A DNA stretch of 64,000 nt from Clostridium sp. 1001271st1 H5 (GCF_005845215.1 NZ_SPHO01000004.1:186001-250000), one strand, 5' to 3'; counted from the stretch's first letter, positions 1 through 9,688 are shown. Notes: generated by a model from the letters alone, not told the origin. Made by a program: numbers and translations.

Positions 1-2267
1 AACGGACCTTTTGTCTCATTGGCATAGAGCAGGTCATAATTTTCCTTGCTGATTACATAGATACTGTCCACGGTTTCATTGGCAATGCTCTGGAAGAGGC
101 GGGCCTCTGCCGACATGCCTGTAAATACAGCATAAAAGCTCATTTTATCAGACACAGGCCCCATGCGCCGCCCGTTCAGGTGAATCCATATAATATTCCC
201 GTCCTTGTGGCGCATACGGTACGAAATATCCAGGATTCCGCCGCTTAAGACAGCCTCCTTTGCTGCCGCCAGCACACGCTCCCGGTCCGCCTCATATATG
301 ATATCCATGGCATCGCGGGCCACCAGCTCCCGGAATTCTTCCCTGGTATGCCCGGAAATGGCAAGGACGCCGTCGGAATAAAAATCCGGTATAAAACGGT
401 TACCCTCAATCCGGTAGCTTGCAATGCCTCCTGGAATGGAATTGACTATAACCTCCATCCGTTCATTCATGGCAGCCAGCTTCTGCTCCAGACATGCCTG
501 GCTGTCCCCGGCGCCGCAGGTACTGTACAGGAATTCCTCTCCGTCATATGCATGGCCGGGGTCCTGGTTTTCCTTTTCCGGTTCCTGCAGCTCCTTTGTC
601 TCCATCCGGGGCATTGACTTCATAAGCTCCTCAAAGACATCTCCGGGCATTGGCTTTCCGAAAAAATAGCCCTGTACATAATCGCATCCGATTTCCTTCA
701 ACCGTTCCAGCTGCTCCCCGGTTTCCACGCCCTCCGCCACCACGCTCAGGTTCATCCACCGCGCAAGACTCATGATAAAACGAAGAATTCCCTGGTTCAC
801 AGGCTTGGCCGTCTCGCTCTGGATGAACTTCATATCCAGCTTCAGAATGTCAAGGGGCATCTGGTTCAGCATGTTTAAGGAGGAATAGCCGCTTCCGAAA
901 TCATCCATCTCAATGATGAAGCCCAATTCCCTGAGATGGGTTACTGTCTCGATGATTTGGCCCGGATTCTCCGTATAGGCGCTCTCCGTAATCTCCAGGT
1001 GCAGGCGCCAAGGCGGCAGGCCATATTTATGTACGGTCCGCAAAAGGATGTTGGCAAGGTCTGCATTGTAGATATCAGCCCTGGACACATTCACGGATAC
1101 AGGAACCCTGGGATATCCCTTCCTGTCCCAGTCCTGCAAATAGGCGCAGGTACGGTCCCACACATACTGGTCCAGCTGTGTGATAAACCCGTTCCTCTCA
1201 AACAGAGGAATAAACTCCCCGGGGGACTGGAAGCCCCATTCCGGATGAACCCACCGCACCAGGGCCTCTGCCCCTGCCAGGGTCTTATCCTTCAGGCTGT
1301 ACTTAGGCTGCAGGTACACAATAAACTGTCCCTGGACCAGGGCCTCCTCCATACTGTCCGTGATGGCCTGTTCCCGGAGCAGCTTGCTGCGCAGTGCCTC
1401 GTCATAGGCTGCAAAATGCCTTCTGTACTGGCCCTTAATGCTTCGGACTGCCAGCAGGGCCCGGTCGCACATCTGTTCCACGGATATGGAGCGGTCGTCA
1501 ATATGGTAGACGCCCCATTTCATTACCATGTTTTTCACATTGGACATGGTGTTAATCTGGTTTCCCGCCTCCACGAATAACTGCTCTGAATATTCCCAGC
1601 GCCGTTCCAAGAGGCAGGCAAACTGGTCCGCATTAATCCGGCCGCAGATTCCCCATCTGCCCACCCGCTTTGAAAACATGGCGGCCACATTCACAAGGAG
1701 TCTGTCCCCGGCCGGCACCCCGAATATGTCATTGACAAGCTTGAAATTCTCTATATTGGAATAAATGATGTCATACTCCTGCTCAGGGCGGGCGGCCAGG
1801 GTTTCTTTCACACGCTGGTAAAAAAATTCTTTTGTGTAGAGCCCGGTCAGCCGGTCATACTGAACCAGATTTATCATGGCTGCTGTTTCCCTGAGCTTGA
1901 TAATACTGGCCACGCGGTGCAGAATGACCTGGGGTTTGTAGGGTTTTGCCACGAAGTCCGTGGCGCCGTGGGACAGGGCGGCCACTTCGTCGGATTCACC
2001 GTCGCTCTGCGTGGTAACGATGACCGGTATGGATGCCAGCGCCGGGTCCTCCTGCATACGCGCCAGGAAGGTATACCCATCCATAACAGGCATGATGATG
2101 TCCAGCAGAATCAGCGCAATTGCGTCCCTGTATTTCCTCAGCGCCTCCAGGGCAGCCAGCCCGTTCTCCGCCTCCAGCACCTCATATTCAGATGACAGGA
2201 TGGAACTCAGCATCATACGGTTTATCTCGTTATCTTCCACAACCAGTATTTTTCTTTGTGTGAACAT
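1..2267 (-). CDS. REC / degenerate GGDEF / EAL / PAS signalling protein, C-terminus cut by window edge
   Basis: The ORF starts at ATG 2267 (weak GAGGG site upstream) and stays open to base 1, so the C-terminus is missing. An N-terminal receiver domain (about residues 1-125) has the acidic pair in VVEDN and the phospho-acceptor Asp56 in LLDIIMPVMDG. A GGDEF-like domain follows after DRLTGLY, but the signature is replaced by GRINADQF, so cyclase activity is unlikely. The EAL domain looks intact: EALVRW, LEITES, MDDFGSGYSSL, LKLDMKF, VVAEGVET. A PAS-like segment then begins (HTREEF, YRMRHKDG). Probably a cytoplasmic, phosphorylation-controlled c-di-GMP phosphodiesterase; there is no membrane segment in the visible part. 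The activity is inferred from motifs. Confidence 0.9.
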   Translation of the reverse strand, partial: MFTQRKILVVEDNEINRMMLSSILSSEYEVLEAENGLAALEALRKYRDAIALILLDIIMPVMDGYTFLARMQEDPALASIPVIVTTQSDGESDEVAALSHGATDFVAKPYKPQVILHRVASIIKLRETAAMINLVQYDRLTGLYTKEFFYQRVKETLAARPEQEYDIIYSNIENFKLVNDIFGVPAGDRLLVNVAAMFSKRVGRWGICGRINADQFACLLERRWEYSEQLFVEAGNQINTMSNVKNMVMKWGVYHIDDRSISVEQMCDRALLAVRSIKGQYRRHFAAYDEALRSKLLREQAITDSMEEALVQGQFIVYLQPKYSLKDKTLAGAEALVRWVHPEWGFQSPGEFIPLFERNGFITQLDQYVWDRTCAYLQDWDRKGYPRVPVSVNVSRADIYNADLANILLRTVHKYGLPPWRLHLEITESAYTENPGQIIETVTHLRELGFIIEMDDFGSGYSSLNMLNQMPLDILKLDMKFIQSETAKPVNQGILRFIMSLARWMNLSVVAEGVETGEQLERLKEIGCDYVQGYFFGKPMPGDVFEELMKSMPRMETKELQEPEKENQDPGHAYDGEEFLYSTCGAGDSQACLEQKLAAMNERMEVIVNSIPGGIASYRIEGNRFIPDFYSDGVLAISGHTREEFRELVARDAMDIIYEADRERVLAAAKEAVLSGGILDISYRMRHKDGNIIWIHLNGRRMGPVSDKMSFYAVFTGMSAEARLFQSIANETVDSIYVISKENYDLLYANETKGP

Positions 2268-2304
2268 TATTTTCCCTCTTTTCAAATGATACACAACTTT
2301 ATTT

Positions 2305-2333
2305 ATTGTATCATATTAAGAAACCATTGCCAA
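2305..2333 (-). promoter_or_regulatory. Sigma-A promoter for the REC-EAL gene
   Basis: On the minus strand TTGGCA (2328-2333) and TACAAT (2305-2310) are 17 nt apart, about 40 nt upstream of ATG 2267. A TGATAC/GTATCA inverted repeat (2287-2312) overlaps the -10 box and could be an operator. Confidence 0.6.
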
Positions 2334-2401
2334 GTAATCCATGGCGTTGCAGATTCACTTTCATTGCGGTTTGCTCATCCCTATGTCTGCTTATCCGGTT
2401 T

Positions 2402-3421
2402 TCACACCTGTTTTCTGAATATATCCACGTCCACGTTTCCTGTGGAATAAATACCGGTTCGTTTTTCAGCGCTCCTGAATCCGGCTGCCATGGCAGCCTC
2501 TGCGATTTCATTCTTCTTAATCCCCAGGTTATATCCCTGCATATTGTAAGGCAGCCAGCCCAATATCATGTCCCACGGGCCTGAACAATCCCTCTCGATT
2601 CCCTCTGAATAGCACAGCAGCACGCCCCCTGGATTCATGGCCTCACAGAGCCTCCCCATAAGAGCAGCCAGTTCCTGTTCCACAAAACTCAGGGTGGCAA
2701 TGGCCAGAATCAGGTCATAGCCTTTTCCTATGTCGTCCGTCAGATAATCCCCTGTCATGGGCACTGCCCTCCCTTCCAGGCCGGTCAGACGGATGGACTC
2801 GCGGATAGCCGGTTCCATGGCCGGGCGGTCATATAGGATTCCTGTCAGGTCCTCCCGTTCCCCAATCACTCCCAGCCCCAGCAGTCCTGTTCCGCAGCCT
2901 AAATCCAGGATTTTCCTGATACCCGGGTACTCCGGAAGCTCCCTTACGATTCCCTGTATCTCAGTCTGCCGGAACCCCATTTGGGATTCCCGCATGTTCT
3001 GTACGTATTGCCGGAAGTCCGGCTGCCCTTTCGGTCCCCGGCCGCCGCCGGGGCCTTTTTCAACCAGCTTCTTAAACTCCCCGCATCCCATGCACTCCTC
3101 TGCACAGTTAAAAGCCAGATGGCCTCCAATGTACTCCGGCCTGCCTTTTACAAGATACCGGTCTGTTTCCCTGCAGTTGCAGTACATCCCATCCCTTTTC
3201 CAGATAAATCCCAGGCAGTAAAGGGCATCCAGGAAATACCGGGTATTGTCTTCATCCCACCCTCTCTCCGCTGATAGCTCCCTTACGCTCTTTCTCTGGG
3301 TAAGGCCGGAAAAAACCTCCAGCTCCACGGCTGCATTAAGCACGCTGATATAGAGCGGAAGGTAGGGAAGCCTGATGAGCCTCCGTAAAATCCCCTCTGA
3401 TGAAAATGAATCCATAGGCAT
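2402..3421 (-). CDS. SAM-dependent methyltransferase (O-methyltransferase-like, winged-helix N-terminus)
   Basis: This 339-residue protein has a helical, HTH-like N-terminus (about residues 10-90) as in the dimerisation domain of acetylserotonin/hydroxyneurosporene-type O-methyltransferases. The SAM-binding glycine motif ILDLGCGTGLLGLG follows mid-protein. The substrate cannot be read from sequence. I chose ATG 3421 because GGAGGGG lies 6 nt upstream; an in-frame TTG further upstream coincides with that site. The gene is monocistronic by layout: 160 bp separate it from the upstream PBP gene, and its stop is followed by the promoter of the REC-EAL gene. A C-rich insert GPGGGRGPKG (about residues 140-150) is unusual. 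Confidence 0.75.
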   Translation of the reverse strand: MPMDSFSSEGILRRLIRLPYLPLYISVLNAAVELEVFSGLTQRKSVRELSAERGWDEDNTRYFLDALYCLGFIWKRDGMYCNCRETDRYLVKGRPEYIGGHLAFNCAEECMGCGEFKKLVEKGPGGGRGPKGQPDFRQYVQNMRESQMGFRQTEIQGIVRELPEYPGIRKILDLGCGTGLLGLGVIGEREDLTGILYDRPAMEPAIRESIRLTGLEGRAVPMTGDYLTDDIGKGYDLILAIATLSFVEQELAALMGRLCEAMNPGGVLLCYSEGIERDCSGPWDMILGWLPYNMQGYNLGIKKNEIAEAAMAAGFRSAEKRTGIYSTGNVDVDIFRKQV

Positions 3422-3523
3422 TGATTTCCCCTCCAATCCCCCGATACACGGTTTCTGTTGATTACCTCCTCACTTATAGTATATGCCGGCTGCTCCGGAT
3501 TGTCCTGCCGCCCGGATTATTCA

Positions 3524-3602
3524 CCGGACAGGCTATATACCCGGCCGGACTATATACCGGACGAACTATACCCGGACGGACTACTGGCCGGACGGTATAT
3601 AA
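3524..3602. repeat. Degenerate CCGGAC / CTATATA repeats between PBP and methyltransferase genes
   Basis: Five CCGGAC cores begin at 3524, 3545, 3557, 3572 and 3588, most followed by a variant of ACTATATA. The spacing is irregular (12-21 bp). The last two lie inside the 3' end of the PBP gene, the others in the spacer before the methyltransferase. Confidence 0.6.
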
Positions 3603-5803
3603 GCTGCCAGCACATCCCTGGACTTTCTGACCACCAGTCCGCTTCCTCCGGCGTTCTTCACATCTTCCACCATACTGACCATAAGAACCGGATTTTGAAT
3701 GTTCCCATCAGCCGTGTACACGGCAAACCACCCCAGTTCCGTGCCGCTGGTGTCCTCCTTGGATGCCTTTATCTCAGCGGTTCCAGTCTTTCCTGCCAGG
3801 GTAATGTCAGAACGCATGGCAGCATGTCCTGTGCCGTGCTCTGAATGGATAACAGCCTTCATCCCGTCCTCCACGGTTTCTGCCGCCTCCGGCGTGCAGG
3901 CATCCTCAATCCATACCTCCGGCTCCGGCGTGTCCTTATACACAAGATAGGGCTTCAGAACCTTCCCGCGGTTGGGGTACATGGTGTAAAGAGATGCCAG
4001 ATGAATGGGGTTTACCAGCATCTGGCCCTGGCCGTATCCGCTGTCCGCCAGCTGGATTTCCGTTTCTATCCGTTCCGTATTGGAGTACTGGGATTCCGCA
4101 ACCGAGATTTCAAAGGGCAGTTTCCGGTTGAATCCCAGCCGGTCCAGTCCCGCCATGAAATTATCATAGCCGATTTTCAGGGCTGCCTTTGCAAAATATA
4201 TGTTATCTGAGTAGATATAGGCATTTTTAAGGTTAACCGGACTGTATCCGTGAAGGGTAGTGACGTAATAACCGCCCCAGCCCGCATCCTTCTGCCAGCT
4301 TAGCCCTGCTGCCTCCCCGAAATCCTCATCCGGCGTAAGAGCGCCGGAGGTAAGGCCAATGACGCCTGTAATGGGCTTAAAGGACGAGCCGGGGGCAAAA
4401 CGCTGCCGGAAACGGTTTAACATGGGTTTTCTCTCATCCTCATTCAGTGCTGCCCAGGCTGCCTCCGACATGCCAAGGATAAAGTCATTGTTATCATAGC
4501 TGGGCGTGTTCACCAGGGCCAGAACTTCCCCTGTATAGGGATTCATGGCCACTGTACAGCTTTTGCTGTCCTGGAATGTATCATACACCAGTTCCTGAAG
4601 GCTGCTGTCTATGGTGAGGGTGATGTCCTGGCCGTCAATCCTGGGGATAGCGGCCAGCACCTGCTTTTCTTCTCCCTGGGAGGTGACAATGGATATGATG
4701 CGTCCATTCTGGCCCTTTAGTTCCTTCTCGAACAGCCCTTCCATTCCGCTTCTGCCTATAACGCTGTCTGACAGATAGCCTTCCCCCTTGTGCTCCTCCA
4801 GGTCTTCGGCCGTCACATTCTGTACATAGCCCACCAGATGGGCCGCTTTCCCGCCCAGGGGATAATACCTGACAGGCGTATCCGTAATCATGACGCCCGG
4901 AATGGTCAGAAGCTGGTCCTGAAGCGCCCTGTTCTGCACATTCTCCTCCTCTGGCAGAGCTGACTTGAGGTTGAGCTCATCCACTTTCTTTAACGTCTTG
5001 ACAGGAACAAGGGAATCGTCCTTTACCCACCCGGCCGACAGCTTTTTGCGGATGCTGTCAGCCGAAATCCCTAAAAGCTCTGACAGACGGCTTAAGTCGT
5101 CCTCTGAATAGCTGTCCCCAACCCGGCTCATCTTTCCCGGCACAAGACCCACCATGGACGCGCTGCCCTTTCCGGCCAGCATGATACCGTTTCTGTCCAG
5201 AATGCTTCCTCTTATAGCCTTGTCCGCCACAACCCGTACCTTGTCGTTCCAGCTCAGGTTGGGAAATATGACACGGTCGCTCCAGACCAGCCTGTAATCC
5301 TTTGTTTCCTTCCCATCCTTTTTCCTTTTGTTCTTTTCTTCACCATGGCTGCCTGTTCCGTTTTCTACGGAAGATGCCTCCAGCTTAAAATCCACCTGGT
5401 TGAAAAAATGGATGGCGCCGGCAGAGCTTTCCATGCTGGTCTCATAGCTGACGGTCTGAATCCCCTGTTCCTGATTCTTTTCCTCCACCCCGGTAATCTC
5501 CACCTGGATGGAAGAAGCGCCTATGCCCTCGTATATGTTCTTATTCCTGGTTACAAAGTCCTCCCTGCTGATGTTCATACGGCTTTCGGAATCCAGCATC
5601 TGGTACATGGCCTCATAATTTCCCTGGGACAGGTAGCCCGTATACTCCATGAACCGTTCATCCGGCGCAGCCGGCCCGGAGCTGTCCCTTGACTTTGAAA
5701 ACCATAAAAACCCTGTGCCCGCGGCTGCAGCCAAAAGGCAGGCCAGGACTGCGGGAAGGATAATGACTGCCCTTGCTTTTTTTCTCTTCCTTCTGCTTCT
5801 CAT
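3581..5803 (-). CDS. MecA-type class B penicillin-binding protein (transpeptidase)
   Basis: The 740-residue protein has an N-terminal basic stretch and one membrane anchor (about residues 12-35), then an NTF2-like MecA N-terminal domain (about 45-175). The dimerisation domain carries the usual IRGSILDRNG motif (about 197-207), and a transpeptidase domain follows. Catalytic motifs are complete: SSFK (Ser473, Lys476), SDN (532-534) and KTG (672-674). It cross-links peptidoglycan outside the membrane. Family members with this layout include low-affinity PBPs, but resistance cannot be deduced from sequence alone. Start ATG 5803 has AGAGG 6 nt upstream. It lies 212 bp after two lipoprotein genes on the same strand; I see no strong promoter in that gap. 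Confidence 0.9.
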   Translation of the reverse strand: MRSRRKRKKARAVIILPAVLACLLAAAAGTGFLWFSKSRDSSGPAAPDERFMEYTGYLSQGNYEAMYQMLDSESRMNISREDFVTRNKNIYEGIGASSIQVEITGVEEKNQEQGIQTVSYETSMESSAGAIHFFNQVDFKLEASSVENGTGSHGEEKNKRKKDGKETKDYRLVWSDRVIFPNLSWNDKVRVVADKAIRGSILDRNGIMLAGKGSASMVGLVPGKMSRVGDSYSEDDLSRLSELLGISADSIRKKLSAGWVKDDSLVPVKTLKKVDELNLKSALPEEENVQNRALQDQLLTIPGVMITDTPVRYYPLGGKAAHLVGYVQNVTAEDLEEHKGEGYLSDSVIGRSGMEGLFEKELKGQNGRIISIVTSQGEEKQVLAAIPRIDGQDITLTIDSSLQELVYDTFQDSKSCTVAMNPYTGEVLALVNTPSYDNNDFILGMSEAAWAALNEDERKPMLNRFRQRFAPGSSFKPITGVIGLTSGALTPDEDFGEAAGLSWQKDAGWGGYYVTTLHGYSPVNLKNAYIYSDNIYFAKAALKIGYDNFMAGLDRLGFNRKLPFEISVAESQYSNTERIETEIQLADSGYGQGQMLVNPIHLASLYTMYPNRGKVLKPYLVYKDTPEPEVWIEDACTPEAAETVEDGMKAVIHSEHGTGHAAMRSDITLAGKTGTAEIKASKEDTSGTELGWFAVYTADGNIQNPVLMVSMVEDVKNAGGSGLVVRKSRDVLAAYIPSGQ

Positions 5804-6015
5804 TATATTTCCTCTCTTTAATTATGCTGGTTCAGGCATACTTTCTCTGAATCCATCCATAAATTGTTGCATAAGTGGCTGGCAAAATCAATAGCACAGC
5901 CGGATAATTAAGAAAAAATAAAGTAAAATCCCGGCCAGCCTGCATACCTGTCAGCTGTCCGGGAATGCGGCCGCAAGGCCTCCCTGAGGGGCGTTTACAC
6001 TTTATTCCATCTATT

Positions 6016-6855
6016 TTACTGACGCTCTATGGCCGCCAGTTCAAGCCGGTCCGTTTCCATCCAGTACAGGCCGTAGCCCAGTGTTTCCAGACCGCCGTTT
6101 CCCAATGTAACGAACCCGTATACATTGGCATCCGTTTCCATGACAGGGCAGAGATTGGATATCCAGAGAATCTCCTGCCCTGCCTGCTCCCGGATTATTT
6201 CCCGGATTGTCTCCCGGATGGCCATTGCCTCTTCCGAATGGCTCCATTGCATAATGGAATCCGGTTTTTCCTGAAACCTACCCTTCAGCTCCAGGCTGCC
6301 GTCGGCAAATGTATACCGGTATGTCACCGGCATCTCCGTTTTAGGCGAATAGCATTCCGGCGATATAAAAGCACTGTCCTTATCTGCTGTGATAAGGGAA
6401 TAATTGTCTCCCTGTGTTGTGCCTGCTCCCAGGGACTTAAGGTCCAGGGTCCTGTTTATCTTCCACCCTTCCCCTGTATTGATACACTGGAACAGTCCCG
6501 CAAAGCTATGAAATACAATCTGCCCATGACCTGCGTAGTCCAGCTCAATCCCATCAGCTCCCAGCAGGCTCAGATTGTCGGACATCTTTTCCAGGTCCGC
6601 CGGTTTAGCGGTCAGCTCCGCCGGTTTCTCGGTCAACTCCGCCGGTTTCTCGGTCAACTCCGCCGGTTTCTCGGTCAGCTCCGCCGGTTTCTCGGTCAGC
6701 TCCGCTGCGGAGGTGGTTTCCACCGCAGCCACGGTTACAGTCCCGGCCGCAGAATTCATATGTGCTGTCCTGCTGCACCCGGCCATCCCTCCCACAGCCA
6801 TGATGGCTGCGGCCGTACCCAGAGCCAGCATATTTTTCCTGATATCGTTCTGCAA
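6016..6855 (-). CDS. Lipoprotein with in-frame AELTEKP repeats, function unknown
   Basis: A 279-residue protein with a signal peptide and lipobox (VGGMAGC, Cys about 26), so probably anchored to the outer face of the membrane. A mature N-terminal linker holds about five copies of AELTEKP (about residues 50-85), coded by a 21-bp tandem repeat. The remaining 190 residues contain no motif I recognise. The start is ATG 6855 with GGAGGAGA just upstream. It lies 24 bp downstream of another lipoprotein gene (stop 6880), so the two are probably co-transcribed. Confidence 0.75.
   Translation of the reverse strand: MQNDIRKNMLALGTAAAIMAVGGMAGCSRTAHMNSAAGTVTVAAVETTSAAELTEKPAELTEKPAELTEKPAELTEKPAELTAKPADLEKMSDNLSLLGADGIELDYAGHGQIVFHSFAGLFQCINTGEGWKINRTLDLKSLGAGTTQGDNYSLITADKDSAFISPECYSPKTEMPVTYRYTFADGSLELKGRFQEKPDSIMQWSHSEEAMAIRETIREIIREQAGQEILWISNLCPVMETDANVYGFVTLGNGGLETLGYGLYWMETDRLELAAIERQ
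6597..6704. repeat. 21-bp in-frame tandem repeat in lipoprotein gene
   Basis: The unit starts at 6611, 6632, 6653, 6674 and 6695 (last copy partial), with a diverged half copy before 6611. The period is exactly 21 bp, so copy-number change keeps the reading frame. Copies differ only at one G/A position, which suggests recent expansion. Confidence 0.85.
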
Positions 6856-6879
6856 ACAGTCTCCTCCTTCTCCGTCCGG

Positions 6880-8481
6880 TCACATCTGTACCGGCAATAC
6901 AAATTCCTGGTTCCACCTGTAGGAAGGACTTTGGAGCTGAAGTCTGATTACAGAGTCCCCCTCCTGATAAAAAGCCTTAAATCCCGCCAGCTCTCCTGCA
7001 TTATATTTATCTGCCCCTGCCATATCCGCCTGGGCGTATACTGTCTTAAAGGGGTCGCCGGTCCCTCCCTCCTGGCCTTCCTCCGGCTGTACCGCATTCA
7101 CATAGTACAGAGTCTTATCCGCATCCCTCATCTCGGCCCTGGCATTGATATAAACCATATGCCTGGTAAGAGGTTCCCCGTTTTCATCCGTACCATATTC
7201 ATAAAGTTCATCCATGGGACGGATTCCGTTCAGGTATATCCTGCAGTCCCTGAATTCCACTGCCTCGTCCAGGGACTGCCGTTCCTCAGGAATGGGAATC
7301 TCCAGTACGGCTCCCTGTTCCGGCGATGTGACAACAGGTTTCTCTGCATGCAGGTATGCTTCCGTAACAGCCGTTCCCTCCGGTATCCTGTACAGCGTCT
7401 CCTGTATGCTTCTGGGCTGGATGCCAGAGAGCTGGTCCAGAGACGTGGTCAGCTGTTCCCCCCGCGCAGGCACCAGTTCAGACGTTTTCCCGTCCGACAG
7501 CGTTGCCATCAGTTTCCCGCGGCTGAATCCGATTCTGTATCCATCCTGCGAGTAGGTATAGGTGGTAAGTCTGAGTCCCTCATCCTCCACCTCCCCCTCA
7601 GCCATCCCGTAAAATCCTTCATGCACCACCATTCCCTCTATATCCTCCAGCGAACCATAGGAGGGCGCCTTCTTAAAAACAATCTTCATAGGCTCTTGAA
7701 AGCCCTCCAGCCATAATTCATAGACGCCCTCCGGCTTAGCCAGTGTAAACCACTCCTTCCCTATGGTTTTTTCCGACACAGTGGATATGCAGTAGCCGCC
7801 TTTTCCGTTGTCATTGCAGGAGGTGCTGTTCCTCTGCTGCTGAAAACCCAGGCCGTCCATTCCCTTCCCTTTTATCCGGTCAAAGGTAACCGCCCTTGCG
7901 CCCTTTTCCTTCTGCGCCTTTTTCCCGGTCCGTAACCTGTCCTGAAAAGCACTGCGGCCATATAGGTTCTTCCCGCTGTCAATGCAGAAATAGCTGTCAT
8001 CCCATTGCACATAAAGTCCCTGTTCCTGCTTCTTCCGGTTCTCCTCCTCCTGTTCCAAAATTTCCTTCACCTTCTCATCCGGTATCAGGGTCACGGTATC
8101 ATCCCTCAGTTTCACCTTGACGCTGAGTACATTGTCCTGGTATACCGCGGAGAGAAGCCTTGCACTGACTCTGTCCCCATCTGTTTTCAGCCTGCTGGCA
8201 TCCATATCCAATACATACAGAACCGGCTCTCCCTGTTTGCATATGCCGTAACCGGGAACCATCTGCCACTGGTTCTCTGTCACCGGACCGGCTGCCGTCT
8301 TCTCTGCTGCGGCTGTCTCCCGGGCGCCATTTTCCGGCTCCGTCTGTCCTTGGCCGTCCTGTTCCCTGACAGTCCCGGTTTGTTCCTGTCTGTCCCTTGT
8401 GTTGCTGTCAGCAGGCTGGCAGGCCGCCAGGCTTACAGCCGCAAACATGAGACAGGCTCTTATTCCGCGGATTTTCCTCAT
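6880..8481 (-). CDS. Large lipoprotein, function unknown
   Basis: A 533-residue protein with signal peptide and lipobox (SLAAC, Cys about 21). A low-complexity Gln/Glu/Thr linker (about residues 22-70) is followed by a domain of alternating charged and hydrophobic strands. I recognise no catalytic motif or named family. Start ATG 8481 is preceded by AAAGGAGGATTTGT, a strong ribosome site. It heads the probable two-gene lipoprotein unit and is divergent from nadA; the shared 265-bp region holds the nad promoter. Confidence 0.75.
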   Translation of the reverse strand: MRKIRGIRACLMFAAVSLAACQPADSNTRDRQEQTGTVREQDGQGQTEPENGARETAAAEKTAAGPVTENQWQMVPGYGICKQGEPVLYVLDMDASRLKTDGDRVSARLLSAVYQDNVLSVKVKLRDDTVTLIPDEKVKEILEQEEENRKKQEQGLYVQWDDSYFCIDSGKNLYGRSAFQDRLRTGKKAQKEKGARAVTFDRIKGKGMDGLGFQQQRNSTSCNDNGKGGYCISTVSEKTIGKEWFTLAKPEGVYELWLEGFQEPMKIVFKKAPSYGSLEDIEGMVVHEGFYGMAEGEVEDEGLRLTTYTYSQDGYRIGFSRGKLMATLSDGKTSELVPARGEQLTTSLDQLSGIQPRSIQETLYRIPEGTAVTEAYLHAEKPVVTSPEQGAVLEIPIPEERQSLDEAVEFRDCRIYLNGIRPMDELYEYGTDENGEPLTRHMVYINARAEMRDADKTLYYVNAVQPEEGQEGGTGDPFKTVYAQADMAGADKYNAGELAGFKAFYQEGDSVIRLQLQSPSYRWNQEFVLPVQM

Positions 8482-8639
8482 ACAAATCCTCCTTTTGGAA
8501 CGCTGGGCCGCGTCCTTAAAAGGCCCGGCATGATTCCTATCCTAATTCTACCATATCCTCTTTTTTCAGTGCTGAACTTTTCTTTAATAATCCTTACAAT
8601 TACGCTGACCGCCCTGTTTCGGTGAAAAAATTAACCCGC

Positions 8640-8657
8640 CATGTGTCTTGTCACATG
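8640..8657. promoter_or_regulatory. Palindrome over nadA -35 box, probable NiaR operator
   Basis: CATGTG and CACATG flank the 6-nt centre TCTTGT, and the -35 hexamer (8648-8653) lies within the palindrome. NiaR represses nad operons in Firmicutes with niacin as co-repressor, and niaR is the fourth gene of this operon. The site assignment is inference. Confidence 0.6.
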
Positions 8658-8676
8658 TAAATATATGTGCTATACT
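8648..8676 (+). promoter_or_regulatory. Sigma-A promoter of the nadABC-niaR operon
   Basis: TTGTCA (8648-8653) and TATACT (8671-8676) are separated by exactly 17 nt. Transcription would start near 8683, about 64 nt before the chosen nadA ATG, which rules out the upstream in-frame TTG at 8648 as a start. Confidence 0.75.
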
Positions 8677-8746
8677 GTTGCAGACACAAACAGAAAGCCA
8701 AATGAAAAAACGCCGGCGCATCACTGCCGGCAGAACAGGGGAAATT

Positions 8747-9652
8747 ATGACGAAGCAGGAAGAAATAAGGCAGTTAAAAGCAGAACAGGACGCCGTCATC
8801 CTGGCCCATTATTATGTGGACCCCCAGGTGCAGGAAATGGCAGATTACATAGGAGATTCATTCTATTTAAGCAAGGTGGCCGCGGGTCTTGGCAACAGGA
8901 CCCTGGTATTCTGCGGAGTCTCCTTCATGGGCGAAAGCGGAAAGCTGCTGAGTCCGGACAAGGTGGTCCTGATGCCCGACGCACAGGCGGACTGCCCCAT
9001 GGCCCACATGGTGACAAGGGAGGAAGTGGAACAATACAGAAAGGAATATCCGGACCTTGCAGTGGTCTGTTACATCAATTCCACGGCAGAAATCAAATCC
9101 TGGTCCGATGTGTGCGTTACATCCGCCAATGCAGTCCGGATTGTGAGGAACCTGCCAAACCAGGACATTCTGTTCATACCGGATAAAAACCTGGGCCGGT
9201 ATGTGGCCGGCCAGGTGCCTGAAAAGCATGTGATGCTGGTAAAGGGCTGCTGTCCCGTCCACGACCATATGTCCCCCGGCGAGGTATCTGCCTTAAAGGA
9301 AATCCATCCCCACGCCCAGGTACTGGCCCACCCGGAATGCAATGCCCAGGTTCTTAAGCTGGCCGACTATATCGGCTCCACTGCCGGAATACTTAAATAC
9401 GCTGCCGGAAGTTCCTCCAGGGAATTCATTATATGTACGGAAAATGGCGTGCGCTATGAACTGGAACGGCAGAATCCCGGCAAAGAGTTTTATTTTCCTG
9501 ACACGGAACCAGTCTGCCGGGATATGAAAAAAATAACCCTGGATAAAATCATCCATGTCCTTCGTACCGGGCAGAACCAGGCATCTGTGCCGGAAGCCTA
9601 TGTCCCGTCGGCAGGCAGGGCCCTGGAACAGATGCTTAAGCTGGCGCAGTAA
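8747..9652 (+). CDS. nadA: Quinolinate synthase NadA
   Basis: NadA condenses iminoaspartate (from NadB) with dihydroxyacetone phosphate to quinolinate, using a [4Fe-4S] cluster held by three cysteines. The protein has 301 residues, the short form of the family. Visible family motifs are LAHYYVDPQVQ, DYIGDS, FCGVSFMGE, KGCCPVHDH, AHPECN and a late FIICTENG; cluster ligands are probably among the Cys of FCGV, GCCPVH and ICTE. ATG 8747 is chosen because AGGGG sits 6 nt upstream; an upstream in-frame extension would run into the promoter. First gene of the NAD operon; nadB follows after 36 bp. Confidence 0.95.
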   Translation: MTKQEEIRQLKAEQDAVILAHYYVDPQVQEMADYIGDSFYLSKVAAGLGNRTLVFCGVSFMGESGKLLSPDKVVLMPDAQADCPMAHMVTREEVEQYRKEYPDLAVVCYINSTAEIKSWSDVCVTSANAVRIVRNLPNQDILFIPDKNLGRYVAGQVPEKHVMLVKGCCPVHDHMSPGEVSALKEIHPHAQVLAHPECNAQVLKLADYIGSTAGILKYAAGSSSREFIICTENGVRYELERQNPGKEFYFPDTEPVCRDMKKITLDKIIHVLRTGQNQASVPEAYVPSAGRALEQMLKLAQ

Positions 9653-9688
9653 ATTCAGGGCGGCGGATTCCAAAAGGAGGCATAGGAA

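Noticed and set aside
6597..6704. CRISPR-like array
   Set aside because: Repeats are contiguous 21-bp units without spacers and lie in a reading frame; the same holds for 39665-39738.
5965..7716. A 583-codon open frame on the plus strand
   Set aside because: It runs antisense through two lipoprotein genes that have signal peptides and ribosome sites; its protein is Pro/Arg/His-rich without motifs, as expected for a shadow frame in GC-rich DNA.
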